The notes below the pieces were generated by a model that was not told where the DNA came from, did not search any database, and was given only the letters and a program-made list of their open reading frames with translations. Source: Vesta saturnalis (Eukaryota; Arthropoda; Insecta; Coleoptera; Lampyridae). From it: a DNA stretch of 64,000 nucleotides. This document shows, piece after piece, positions 46,142-57,844 of the stretch. The stretch is from the NCBI GenBank assembly GCA_036346205.1, contig JARFJB010002196.1, positions 62,001 through 126,000 on the forward strand. Direction: 5' to 3'. The first letter of the stretch is position 1. Every line of letters begins with the position of its first letter. The position numbers and the translations under genes were made by a program.

Positions 46142-46910
46142 ATTTTAATTAATATTGACAGTTTACATCCTAACATGAAATTTACACTAGAGAAAGAACA
46201 AAATAGAGACATTAATTTTCTAGATTTAAACATAGAAACAAGTTTGAATTCTCCATATGCAGAAAACCTACACATATAGACATTACAATGCCAAACGGTT
46301 CATGTCACCATAAAATACATAAATTAGCTGCATATAAATCCATTAGTACATAGAGCAATGTCATTACTATTAGACCAAACAAATTTCAATAAAGAAATAT
46401 CAATTATAAAACAAACTGCATAAGCAAATGGTTACATTTCAAATATAATCAACACTTTAGATAAAAATCAAGAGTACAAATTATCTATCAAAAGCATTTA
46501 TCCACTTAACGCAGAACCGAAAGAAACTAAATACATATCCATTTGATATTTTGGAAATATATCAGAAAGAGTAGCTCACATATTACCAAAGGACAAGAAG
46601 TACAAAGTAGCTTTCAAAACTAATACCAATGTTCTTAAATGTTTATTGAGTGTGAGATACTCAACTAACTACATTTTGAAGTCGGGTCTTTGTAAATTGA
46701 ACTGCACATTCTGTAATTCTGTTTATATTGGGCAAACACTTACTATCTTTGATATTAGATACACAAATCAAGTTATGTCAAATGTTTAATAGTAAATAAT
46801 CACCTTATGTCTTCACAAAACAACATTAAATTTTTCAACAACAAATTAAATGTTTTGGAAGCATACTTTGTGGTGCTCTTCAATCTACACTAGCTAATCA
46901 TTTTACGACA
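46142..46910 (+). pseudogene. Penelope-like element, 3' half
   Basis: Reads LHPNMKFTLEKEQNRDINFL then DLNIE (46160-46230), the RT C-terminal part of Penelope-like elements. Then comes HKLAAYKSI (about 46320), ANGYISNIINTLDKN and EYKLSIKSIYP (about 46470). The GIY-YIG domain follows as LCKLNCTFCNSVYIGQTLTI (46690-46745). The tail is shared with the inverted partner to the left. Stops at about 46276 and 46543, plus frame changes, break it. Confidence 0.78.
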
Positions 46911-48279
46911 CATTACTGACAATAAGTAAGCGAAAAGTTACAGCATTTTTTAAATCCTTTCGGTTAAGTTGCAATTTCAATTGACAATTGCATTTTTAGG
47001 AAATTATTACAGAATATTTTTTATTTTATGTGAAAGTTATTTGGCCTCACTGAATATTCTGTTTAAGTTATATTAAACCAATTTTTCGAATCTTGTTGAA
47101 TATTCGTTGCGCCTCTAATTCGTGCGCCCCGAGAATAATATGCTAATTGTGTCCATGCATCATTATAAAAATTTAGGAAGATCATGGTTTATTTTCCATA
47201 ACTTTGTCACTGTGTTGAAATATTTTGAATAAAATGATTTGTCAGGTGGACAAGTGTACATGACAGAAGACGCAATTTTATACATTTTTTGTAAATTATG
47301 GCAGTAAATCACCAATTACAGCAACTAATTTCTGGTATTTGCAAATCAAAGTATACTAAGTACGTTGATTATTTTATTCTTACTGCTATGTACACCTTCT
47401 TTACACTTCCGTCGCATGATTCCGTAGGTACCTCCTCGTAGATAAACATAATCTCCAAAATCGACATAAACATCAAAGTTTATTGGTTAGAATTACAATT
47501 TCCAAGAAAGAAAGCATAAATCACACTGCCAGACATCCAATAAGCCAAGTGGGGCTTTTATACATCGTGAAACATATTTGTTAGACGTATGTACACTGCC
47601 TTATCTCGAGTATTGCAACGTAAATTCCATTGAAAAAATGCAACATATTATTTATATTCGAGACAAATAAAAAATTTATATGTACAATTAAGATCATACT
47701 TATTTAAATACTGTCTATATTTTCATACAACTTTGACATACAACCTTACCCTCACTCTTGTATAGTTAGTTGCCTACGACATCAAGCGCAATTTTCCTCT
47801 ATTGTCAAATTACTGTTCACTTAATTACTTCAACTATCTGCTTTTATTTCAAATATTTATTGGGCTATTCGGCATTTATAAATTATTTCAGTTTTTTGTA
47901 GATATTTCGTTTATTATTTATAAGCTTTGTCAGGACAAAAAATTAGTTATAAGTAAAAATATAAAATTAAGAATAAACAAAAATAGGTGGCAACATTTTG
48001 GATTTGAAATGACAATGTATGAGTATGTGAACTATGATAACAATATTTAAATAATAATTCATTAGATACCTAGATTACAAAAATTTTGATTTCAACATTC
48101 TAATATAGTGGAATACACACTGCGATTGCAGAATGCCGAAGCATAGACAGTGTATTTCAAATAAATAACGATGCTCCATGATGCCGTGTTGACTCTGCGA
48201 GAGCGATGCCAGAGTCGCACTCGGCCCGTTTTAAAAGATACAATTGCATGCATAAAACATTTTGTGGTTTCATTTTTTT
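46911..48279. other. No gene supported
   Basis: AT-rich. The plus frame 47802-48050 is hydrophobic then basic but matches nothing I know. GAATATTC-type strings at 47050-47110 echo those at 44.9 kb and could be the far end of an older element into which the Penelope copies inserted. Confidence 0.4.
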
Positions 48280-48283
48280 TTAA

Positions 48284-50373
48284 CCGTAGGATGCACAACA
48301 TGGGTCTGACAGGCCCGTTGATGTCGTTGTTGTCTTATAACTCTGAAATTCATTTTCTCAGGGAATTGCACTTTTAGGAATGCCTTGTAGGTTTATATAT
48401 TAATAAATTTTTATACCAACAGACTTAAATGTGAAACAGATATTTGAAAAAAAAATTTTTTACACAACACGGGCCCTTTGAGGCCCATTCTGTTTTTAAA
48501 CAGGTATGTGCTTGTTTGCCGTAAAAACACTTTCTCCCGATACGTCTGAGCTTGTATACGTGTTAATGGCTTTGTATAAACCTGTATTTGCAGGTTGCGG
48601 CTTGCATAATTAGAATGATATATAAACCCAATTCCCAGCAGATGCATTTAGTTGCTCTCAGATAAACGTTTATGATTCTGATGGTGATGAGTTGAACGAT
48701 TCTTAGCACATCCACAGCTGACAATTCGGCAGTTTCTCGATCATCTAATTGTTATATTGCTCCGAGTGGTTTAGAATGGAGTATAGATCAGCCAGCAGCA
48801 ACCAAAATACAGAAACACAATATTATCCGTCGAGCTCCTGGATTGGTAAGAAAGCACATGCGTTCTACACTAAAAGTAGCGTTTCAGCTATTTATGACTG
48901 ATCAAATTTTACAGGAAATAGTAAATTGTACGAATTTAGAAGGGAAACGAGTGTGTCGTAACAAATCAAAGGATTGGAGAAATGTTGATTTACAAGAACT
49001 TCGTGCTTTTCTCGGCTTACTTATTCAAGCAGAAGTAGAACAAAGTTGGGACGTAGCTGTGCGGGAACTATTTTCCCAAGAATTTGCCAATCCCGTATAT
49101 CGAGCAACTATGGCAGTTTCTAGATTCGAAGAAATAAGGAGATGTATAAGGTTTGATGATAAAAGAACTCGCAAGATACGTCTAGAAACTGACAAATTAG
49201 CGATGATATCTTATATCTGGCATCTTTTCATTGAACAGTGTCAGGCGCGTATTATTCCTAATCAAAACGTGACTATCGATGAGCAGCTTGTTGGTTATCA
49301 AGGTCGATGCAAATTTATACAATATATGCCCAGCAAACCTGCCAAATACGGCTTCAAGGTATTTTGGTTGTGTGAATCCAGGTCGAGGTATGCTATCGAT
49401 AGCATGATTTATGCAGGGCAATAACCTGGTGAACCACCGCATAAGAATTTAGGACTTGAAGTTGTTCAAACATTAGTGAGTAGTATTTAATAATAATTCC
49501 GGGCTAAACCTTACGATAGATAATTTCTTTACAAGCGTTCCACTAGCTATATATCTGCTGGATAAGGACATTACAGTTGTTGGTACACTAAGGCAAAACA
49601 AACGAGACATTCCAAAAGAACTAAAATCGTCTGAGATCGTCCAGTATGTTCTTCGAAGTTTTGCTTTCGAAACAATGTTACTATGGTAAGTTACGTGCCT
49701 AAGAAAAATAAATGCGTACTTTAGCATCACGATACCTCTGTCAGCGACAGTTGCAAGAAGAAACCAGAGATAATTTTATATTATAATCAAACGGAAGGTA
49801 GAGTAGATGTCATGGATCAGATGGTAACAACATATACTTGCAAGAGACAACTAAACGTTGGCTATTAGCATTTTTTTCAACATCGTCGATGTATCAGCTC
49901 TCAACGCATATATAGTTTTTTTCCAAAGAACATCCCAACTACAACCAAGGGATGACTCACAAACGGAGATTATTTCTGAAAGATTTGGCCAAGGACCTGG
50001 TGTTGCCACATATGCAGAGGAGGTCTACAAATCCCAAACTACGAAAAAGTGTTTTAGAAGCAATGAAGCATTTTATTGACATTCCTGGTCCGTCGCGAGT
50101 TCAATAAGTAAATGAGTTCAAGAGAAACAGATGTTCATTATGTCCAACCAGCATTGACCGTAAAAGCAAATTAATTTGTGACACATGTAAAAACAACATT
50201 TATTTTATATTTTTGTAAACATATAGTTCAATAAATAACTTTATTATAACTATTATGTACAATTTACTGCAATATAATTCGAATATTGCTTATATTTACA
50301 TCTACAAAAGGAACGGGCCTCCCAGGCCCATGGTGTGTAAAGTCGTATATCGAATATGTTCTGCATCCTAGGG
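48284..50373 (+). mobile_element. piggyBac-like element with TTAA target duplication
   Basis: A 2,090-bp element flanked by TTAA at 48280-48283 and 50374-50377. Termini CC(G/C)TAGGATGCA(C/G)AACAT match in inverted order. A subterminal inverted repeat GGGTCTGACAGGCCCGTT (left, about 48302) pairs with the inverse of GGGCCTGGGAGGCCCGTT (right, about 50320). It contains a broken piggyBac transposase on plus. Confidence 0.92.
48640..50220 (+). pseudogene. piggyBac transposase (DDE_Tnp_1_7)
   Basis: An acidic N-terminus (YDSDGDELNDS then stop) is followed by frame 48843-49424: HMRSTLKVAFQLFMT, DLQELRAFLGLLIQAE and the DDD core. Catalytic Asp 1 is in TIDEQLVGYQGRCKF, then KPAKYGFKVFWLCES. TAA at 49422 ends the frame. 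Asp 2 is in LTIDNFFTSVPLA (about 49510), then VVGTLRQNKRDIP. Asp 3 is in VDVMDQMVTTYTCKRQ (about 49808). After a stop, AISIFFNIVDVSALNAYIVF follows. The cysteine-rich C-terminal domain is present as RCSLCP and ICDTCK (about 50125-50190). All catalytic Asp residues remain, but several stops and frame changes disable it. Confidence 0.9.
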
Positions 50374-50379
50374 TTAAAA

Positions 50380-51340
50380 ACTATAAATGCTAAAAAAGAA
50401 TCTATACGCGCAGTCCTATAATGTTTTCTTTCAAGATTAACTTCAGGGCATCTTTTTAAACATAAATTAAATAAATTGAAAATTGCCCTGAGGTTTATTG
50501 AATGAATGTGAATCGATATCGATAAGCATTTTATGTATGGATTCTCTTATATTTATAGTTTTTAAGAAGAAAAAAATCATAAAAACCTCAAACAAAATGT
50601 TTTTAGATACGTTGGTTTACACAATTTATCGAACTAATGGTTTATTGAAATGGTGAATATTATTATTAATGTCATTTATTAGTAATTAGTCATAATTGTC
50701 TTAAGTACAGGTAAAATGTATTGTTCAAGGAGTAACTGATAAGGATAAGAGTTAAGGGTGTTCATCAATATATTTTTTATGTCGAAAATTGACGCCAGTT
50801 TGGTAGTTGATTAAGTTTCTCTTCTGTATTGCTATAGTGAAATCAAAAATTAAAAAAAAAAAATTTCGGAAATATTTGATATGAAATGTAAAAAAAATGC
50901 TATTTTTAGACAGGTGTAGAGCCGTTAATATTTAAAATGGAGAATATTGCTTGAAATTTATAATTTACGCCACCACAGACAACTTGTCAATTTCGTTTTT
51001 TCACGAAACTCAAAATTACATACTGTGGGACCTTTTTTTTCGAAATAACTTGAGAATTTTAAATTGCGTATAAATTACCTAAAACTTTTAAAATTGATAA
51101 GTGGATATATTAAATTTAATCATTCTCACACAAACTGTATACATTTTTTATTGAAATTAAAGTTGCTGGGCTTGTATAATTAAATTTGTAAATATAAAAT
51201 TTCGCCTTCCATTTTTAGGACCGCCCACAAATCAATTCTGCCAATGGCATGTTTCATTACTTAAATGACAACTTGTTAATGTTAATATTTTACAAACAGT
51301 TCACTTTAAATTTGCAATAAATAAAGTTTAGTAGCTTAAT
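50380..51340. other. No gene supported
   Basis: AT-rich, homopolymer runs (for example A-rich near 50850). No motif found. Confidence 0.5.
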
Positions 51341-51342
51341 CA

Positions 51343-52130
51343 TTGATAATGGTAAAACGAAAATCTTATACAAGAATTAAAAGAAGTAATAGGTCAACGA
51401 TCATGAGAAAATTCATCGGAAAACGAAGGAAAGTAAACCAATATAACTTAATTATTGTACCTAAAAGAATACGGAGAGTACCAATTGGGTCAACTGCAGA
51501 TATGCATTATTACAAAACTTATCAGATCGCGTACCTACAATAGGCAAGCAACAGGCCCTATATCAACATACAATAGGACAACACGAAAATTCTCGTTGGT
51601 TGGAAATTCGTAAAGACTGTTTAACGGGATCAAATATCGGAGCAGTAATTAAAAGGAGAAAGGAGAAAAACCACCTCTTCTATAACTTCTCAAAAAGTAC
51701 GATACAGTCAAGAGTTGAACAATTTCCATGTTCTTTATGGTAGAATTCATGAAAAAGATGCTAAATCTAAGTATGAACAACTGCGAAATGTAAAAAATGC
51801 CAGTTGTGATATTTTTATATATGTTCAACATCCATAACCTTGGAGCCTGGCCAGATGGGTTAGTGGGTGATGATGGTGTGGTAGAAGTTAAATGTATTCC
51901 ATCAACTGGAGCAACGAAGATAATGGATTCGGCCACCACCAAAACTTGTTTTGAGATTAAGGATGGAAGGGCACGGTAAGTTTCTTTGGTAATTGTTATA
52001 TCGAACTAATTGTAAATATGTGTTTTAGATTAAAATTAAATCATAATTATTACGTGCAGGGGCAATTAAATATCACGGGTAGGGAGTACTGCGACTTGAA
52101 CAGCTTTAATGAGATTTCTTAATGCGATTT
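51343..52130 (+). pseudogene. YqaJ-family (lambda-exonuclease-like) nuclease relic 1
   Basis: A basic N-terminal stretch (KRKSYTRIKRSNRS) precedes LSDRVPTIGKQQ (about 51510). Then HENSRWLEIRKDCLTGSNIG (51580-51640) matches the W-x-x-x-R...LTASN entry of YqaJ nucleases. After frame changes, LGAWPDGLVGDDGVVEVKC (51840-51895) gives the PDG...ExK metal-binding core; the usual SPDG has Trp for Ser. A GTAAG donor at 51976 and TTTTAG ending at 52028 remove a 53-bp intron, joining GRA-R to LKLNHNYYVQGQLNITGREY. That supplies the conserved YxQxQ motif in frame. In phages YqaJ proteins resect DNA ends for recombination; in arthropods the domain is found in transposon-encoded proteins. At least three frame changes. 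Confidence 0.75.
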
Positions 52131-52139
52131 GAAAGAAAA

Positions 52140-52490
52140 TAAAGGGAATACTGAAAATTTTTATTCACTTCTATTTTATTTTTATATGCAATCTTTTACG
52201 TGCAACATGTTCAGATAAATACAGGTACTTACAGTACATAACAAATTATTTCAGATTATTTTTTTATAACCGACCTTTTACTATTTGGTACCTACCTGCT
52301 TTTTCTAATGATTTGTTACATACCAAAATGCAATACATTTCAAGTACAAGTACTGCACACTGGGACCGGACCTGAATGTGATTGATCCTAGCACTTACCA
52401 GCATGAGAAACGCTGGCAACAATGAGCTGCATAAGGCACCATTCTGCAATCTCAGTGTGTCTTCGACTGTAGATTAATATAACATCTGTT
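52140..52490. other. No gene supported
   Basis: Spacer between the YqaJ relic and a Penelope tail fragment; short frames only. Confidence 0.5.
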
Positions 52491-52497
52491 TAAATTA

Positions 52498-52700
52498 TTA
52501 GTATCGGACTTGCAATTTATAGTATGAAGATGAGATAGCATGAATCGTTTCTAATAATAATCTTTCTTTATAATCATGGGAGAAGACCAAAATTTTAACA
52601 TTATTAAAATCAATTTTGTGTTCTAAAGAATTTGAGTGTGTTGCTAAAGCGCAACGATTTCTATTTAATTTGCAATCACTTTCAAATTTCAAATATTTCA
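52498..52700 (-). pseudogene. Penelope-like element C-terminal fragment
   Basis: The minus frame reads DCKLNRNRCALATHSNSLEH then KIDFNNVKILVFSHDYKERL and LLETIHAI. This matches the segment after the GIY-YIG motif of Penelope-like proteins (compare AEHALNKLNHDIQFDNLEIL at 6.4 kb). No upstream domains are visible. Confidence 0.65.
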
Positions 52701-52704
52701 GAAA

Positions 52705-53225
52705 TATAGTAAAAGGGTTTATTTAACGATAAAAACTTAATAAATAATTTATAAAGGGAATAAGTGAGACAACAATATCGCGTATCAGTATGGCATAAAA
52801 TCTGTATTGTACTGTGAATTAATACATAAAGTTAAATAAACAATTTATGTAAGTGCAAATACTATTAACACTGTTAACCCAAATTAAAATAATCCTAATG
52901 TTCATTTACTTCTTAATGTTTATATTGAGAAGTTAACGTAGGAGTAGGGCAATTATTAAGAATACTATGTGATTAAAGTGTTGTCAATCGCGCCTCAATT
53001 ATTAAAATAAGTGATTGATTAGTGAAGTAATTAATCAATTTTTAGAAGATATTGGAACCTTATTGACACATACCATCACGACATGGGTGTGACTATGATG
53101 TGTTCTGCATACATGAAGGAGGAATCTAATTAATGTTGTGTAAATAACAACATAAGTAAGAAGTTCTTTTATAATTTTGAAATAACAATGGTTGCGTAGT
53201 AACGCAAATTTCAATTTGTTTCTCT
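52705..53225. other. No gene supported
   Basis: AT-rich; the minus frame 53035-53238 has no motif. Confidence 0.5.
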
Positions 53226-53228
53226 TTA

Positions 53229-53229
53229 T

Positions 53230-53297
<68 letters not shown>
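53229..53297. repeat. (TA)n microsatellite
   Basis: About 33 TA units, slightly interrupted at the left by ATACAT. Confidence 0.95.
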
Positions 53298-53299
<2 letters not shown>

Positions 53300-53704
53300 G
53301 TTGTAAGATTAATAGCAGTGAAGATAGGTGTAGTGTAAGAATTTACAGACCGCAAGAAGCATATCAATTGTAATGTTTAAATTGGAGTTTTAATGATCTC
53401 TCACATTGTTTTACTTTTATTGATGTTTTCAATTAAATTTAGTGTCAGTATTACTAAATCAAATCAGTAGCAAAATAAATTAAATATTTTCTTTATATTA
53501 AGTTTGGAAATATGCACGTAGACCAAATTTAATTCATTTAAACTTATGGCAAGAAATTTTTTAGATAAACAAACACTGCTTGCCGTTTGTCTGGAAAATA
53601 TTTGCAATTCTAATAAATCACTAACTGCTTATAGTTTTGTATGAATTTTGAAAATAAAAGGGACAAATTATGTTTCTTTTTTGTACGAGGTCCCCTTTAA
53701 CAGG

Positions 53705-54040
53705 TCGCATCGCCACTTGGGGTAATTCTTTGTCCCAAAAATACCAATCTGGCCAAATTTTAACTCATTTTTTCTATCTGTTCGGAAATATGTTAAAATA
53801 ACTCAGAGTTGAACACCCTTAAGATGTGACCAGAGCACCCACCTGAATTGGTGCGGTGATATCTTGTCCCAAAATAATAATCCTGTTCAAACGTTAACTT
53901 ATTCCGTGTACTTATGCGAAAGTAAGTGTAAAATATGAGGGTTGGATAATGTCGGAGCCACCTGGAGAAAATTTGTGGTATAGTTTCATATTCCAAAATA
54001 CTAACCCTGGCTAAATTTCAACTCAATTGGTTTATTAAAA
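53705..54040. repeat. Degenerate tandem repeat, about 120-bp unit, three copies
   Basis: CCCAAAAATACCAATCTGGCC...TTTTAACTCATT (about 53733), CCCAAAATAATAATCCTGTTC...GTTAACTTATT (about 53868) and CCAAAATACTAACCCTGGC...TTTCAACTCAATT (about 53993) recur with CACTTGG/CACCTG...GGTG-type lead-ins. No coding potential. Confidence 0.55.
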
Positions 54041-55840
54041 AAAAATTAACTAATAATATCAAAAAGTTAAGGACGCCCACCACTACAATTCAAAATAGTG
54101 TATAGTTAGGTACTAATTTATTGCTAATTAATTGTTGCACTTTAAAATTATTTGCTCCATCCCCTTAGCAGGAATTCGATTTGAATGTTGTGAGTGCTAT
54201 GTCCTCGTTAAGCTAGCATCCCCAATTACTCAAAAATATGTTCATGTACCGGGTAACTAATAAATAAACATACTATATGTTTGCTAATTATTTGTTTACA
54301 CAAAAAACAAAAACGATTTATTAATAACTGTGTTATAACCATCACTTTATACCTATAAATATAAAATATGATGTAGGTATAAGTTCTATGCAAAAATTTC
54401 GATCTTAGAACAATTCCAAATAATGGATTTTGAGATTTGCATTTTTTTTAAATATTCCCAATAATTTACTCAATAAATAAACAATTTACGAGTTGAGGTG
54501 CCAGTGCAACAAAAAAGTAAAGTACCCGTAATCATTCAATTACTGATGACTTTTTTATGATAAACTAGTTGTTACATTCATTGCTTTTAATAATCGCATT
54601 TTGAATTTTGTTGCTCAACAATTTGCTTAAAGAATCTAAGGCAGGGGGTGCTAGCATAACACAAGAGTCAACTTCTGAAAGTGTTTTATGAGCTAAACTT
54701 TCTCCAGAATGATAGCCGAGAAATGGTAGCACAGTTATTAAATTTTTTTTTTTAAATCAATTAATTAGCAAAAAATTATAGTGTTTGTTATTTATCCGGT
54801 GTATGAACATGTTCTCCCGTAAATAGATGCGTAAGCTTAACGTTAACCTAGCATCCTAACCACACTGCCCACTAAAACACTCCCCTAGCCCTATTGTATA
54901 GGATAGGCGAGAATCATTTTAGACGTTACATCTGTCTGCCTTGACCTAATATTCCACTGTATACATCGTATTTTCTATTATCATCCTGCTAGCACTCAAA
55001 AAAGTGTGTCGGCCGTCAGCTAGCACTAACAATGCGATATGCAACCTAGCGACATCTTTGGTATTTTGATTTTAATGCAAAGCTAAATAACCAATGTAAA
55101 CTAAAACCAGAACCACAAGCAATTGATTAGTTGATATTCGTTGTAATGCAAACTTCAACCAGAAGACGTCAAATTATTGCTTTGCAGACTTGCTTATATC
55201 TATTCACCCTTGTATGTGATTGGTTAAAACAAATTTTTAATTTCGATAATTCGTGCTGATTCGCGGAGTCCCTGACGTCCTAGCGTTTGTATGCGTCTCC
55301 GGTTTAGGACATTATAGCGCGTCGGAAAGGGCACTGTTAACAGGGCGGTGGGGCACTAGTTCAAAATACTTCTTGTTCATATTATCGTGTTTTTTGTTGC
55401 GCACACAGGAGCAGTGCTGCTCTGGTTACACTGTATACCGCCAGACTTACCGATTTTTTTTCTGTTTTGGAATCACGGTGTTCTAAATGAGTGCAAAAAT
55501 TGGAGAGTTAGGGTTTTTCAATCGTATTACAATACGTTTTTCTATACGTATAACACGATGGCAGGCAGGTAAACATTATCAGTTAATTGCAGTCAATGGA
55601 ATTCGTTGGGCAGCGATGGTATTCATTAGAATTCACTAGAAGTATTTGGGATTCACTGTAGAACTATTTGGCAAAATTAATATCTTGGCATTACTTTAAT
55701 TCTTTTCCAGTGAGACACCCCTCGCTGTTTAGTTACCCTACACCGCCATTGTAAATATTTCATAAAATCTGATATTTCAGTTGCGAATTTTTGTGTCCGT
55801 TTGTTCTGTTAATAAAAATGAAAGTGCTACTATTTGTAGT
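54041..55840. other. No gene supported; GC-richer patch at 55.25-55.45 kb
   Basis: Mostly AT-rich. A short GC-richer stretch (55250-55450) has open frames 55253-55486 and 55387-55572 without recognisable motifs. It could be a remnant promoter or element end. Confidence 0.4.
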
Positions 55841-55845
55841 AGGAT

Positions 55846-57092
55846 CAGGTACACCCGACGTTAATGAAAAAGCCTACACCCGAAGCGATCTAAGGTAGAA
55901 ATTTTGGACACACTTTAAATGTTAGTAATAACCAAGAACGTATTGTAATAGTCAGGTAAATTTTCCATTATATTACGGGCACGTAGATATTCTCTTAAAC
56001 AACCAGTTTGTTAATAAAAGAATCCTTATGAAAATACGTAATGCCTGGTTCGAAACTGACTTGAAAATCTGTTATATAAAAAGAAGAATTATATTTTTGT
56101 ATTTTTAATGAATCTGAATATGTGTTTATAAAACCAAACAAATTATCTTATTTTCATTGCATTATGATGGAATTAGATAATAAATTTAAATGCCATTATT
56201 GTTTACTTTAAGGAACTTACAACAGGAGTAATATATCTTTAATATGAATTAACTTCTATGAAATTGTTATACAAAAATAAAAAATCAATTAATTTACGAT
56301 ATAATTAGACTGATTAGAAGAAATACAAGTAAGAATGCAATACCAAATTGTTTTGATTTCATTATTTCCCTGATAACACGGTGCTTTTTTTCCATTTTAA
56401 TTCAAAACACTACTGCAAAAGAGGAATATTTATGAAATCGTTTTATTATCAAGGATATAATTGAAATTAAAAAGCATCCTAATTGATAAAATAAAAACAC
56501 GTTATTTGCAATCGCTCCTTAACTTGAACGCTGTTAGTGAAAGGTGCATCGTTTATTAAGTTTACTATTTCTTGATCCTGTTGTATGGTGATCACATGTG
56601 CCCTTCCAGGACGGTGAGTCAACAGTGATCTTTCGCCGCCTTCTTCATATCGATCTTGCCATCTTGAATTGAAAAACGTTATAATTGCTAAAATAAAAAC
56701 TGGTTGCTTGGCATACAATTTCCCATAGGTAGGGTGGTATTATTTAATTTACACATATCCCAAATGCTTTTCTAAGAAACCGGAAACGCTAAAAATGTCA
56801 ATTTAGGTTTTTTTAGGAAATCAATGATATATAGTGCCCACTTATGGGAAATTGAATCCTAAAACTTTTACAAAAAAACTAATTTTTTTGTATTGTAATT
56901 TAACGATTCCTTTTCAATTTATTGACTCTATATCGCGCCCTGAGGGAGTTTGGACCTGCTTTGTGCAACAAAACAATAGAAAATCTACCTAATCTGTTCT
57001 GCATTTAAAGGGATCTACAAAATTTATGTGTATTTTTAAAACTACTTCGATGATGGGCTTTTTCGTTGGCGTCGGGTGTACCTGACTAATGA
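55846..57092 (-). mobile_element. IS630/Tc1-type relic with TIRs
   Basis: TCAGGTACACCCGACG followed by AA.GAAAAAGCC at 55848 is mirrored at 57050-57090 (inverse of TCAGGTACACCCGACGCCAA). Between them, a minus frame encodes a transposase N-terminus. The centre is AT-rich and mostly non-coding, so this is an internally deleted copy. A smaller inverted repeat (CAATTTCCCATA-GTGGG) bounds 56717-56858 and may be a nested MITE. Confidence 0.6.
56479..56718 (-). pseudogene. IS630/Tc1 transposase N-terminal fragment
   Basis: On minus: WQDRYEEGGERSLLTHRPGR then TIQQDQEIVNLINDAPFTNS and VQVKERLQI. This is the helix-turn-helix plus GRP-type linker of IS630/Tc1-like transposases (typical pattern W..RY.EGG...L...GRP....I). 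The catalytic domain is absent. Different from the A-D family and from the Tc1 at 21 kb. Confidence 0.65.
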
Positions 57093-57099
57093 TCCTTTT

Positions 57100-57700
57100 C
57101 ACTAAATTTTACTTATTGTAATATGTTATTGGTAATCGTTACGTAAACGTAAACGTTACATTATTAACGAATAAGTTCAAAAGTAAATATGTAATTAAAC
57201 ATTTTTATTAATTTTATTAAATACACAAATAAAAATTATTACCTTTTACTTGAAGTTTGACATTTATATGAAAATACAATTATTTTGCGAATATGGTACG
57301 TGAATTCAGCTAAATTCTAAATAACAAGAAGCTAATATTATAAAAGTTCACCCTCCTTGATTTTACATTTTCTTGTTTGTAAAGTTTAAAATTTCTGTAA
57401 GTCTTTAAAAAACAACATCGTCAGCATCAAAGTACTAATTTAAAACATCTTCAAATACAACATAAAAAGATCAAATTTGATATTTGATACATATTTCAAA
57501 TAAATTGATCCACTTAATTAGAAATTTTACTTATATTATAAGCAACCAACTGAGCTATCGAGATTCAAGCCCCAATCGATGTAAATGTTGTCTTTATGTA
57601 TGTAGAACTAATATAAATTCTAAATATAATGAGATTACAGTCAAATTACTTATATGAATGGAATGTGAACCTGCAATATCACATAATAATTTTTAATCAT
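57100..57700. other. No gene; contains tail of tRNA-like repeat
   Basis: 57160-57240 in minus sense matches the AT-rich tail at 26830-26915 (TATTTAATAAAATTAATAA, then TTTACTTTTGAACTTATTCG). The remainder shows nothing. Confidence 0.5.
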
Positions 57701-57820
57701 AAGTAAAAAGTTTTCCTCGAGTAGGATTTTGAACCTACGACATGAACTTTGCTACATGTCGTAGGCTCAAATCTTACTCGAGGTAAACTTTTTATTTATG
57801 TATTTAATAAATACTCATTT
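57700..57820. repeat. Head-to-head tRNA-like T-arm repeats
   Basis: A minus copy (GTAGGTTCAAAATCCTAC, 57738-57721) and a plus copy (GTAGGCTCAAATCTTAC, 57761-57777) share the middle AACTTTGCTACATG. Together they form an imperfect palindrome of about 100 bp bounded by AAGTTTTCCTCGAG and CTCGAGGTAAACTT. Same repeat as at 26.8 kb. Confidence 0.6.
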
Positions 57821-57844
57821 GGGATCTCTTATTCGCATATTTCT

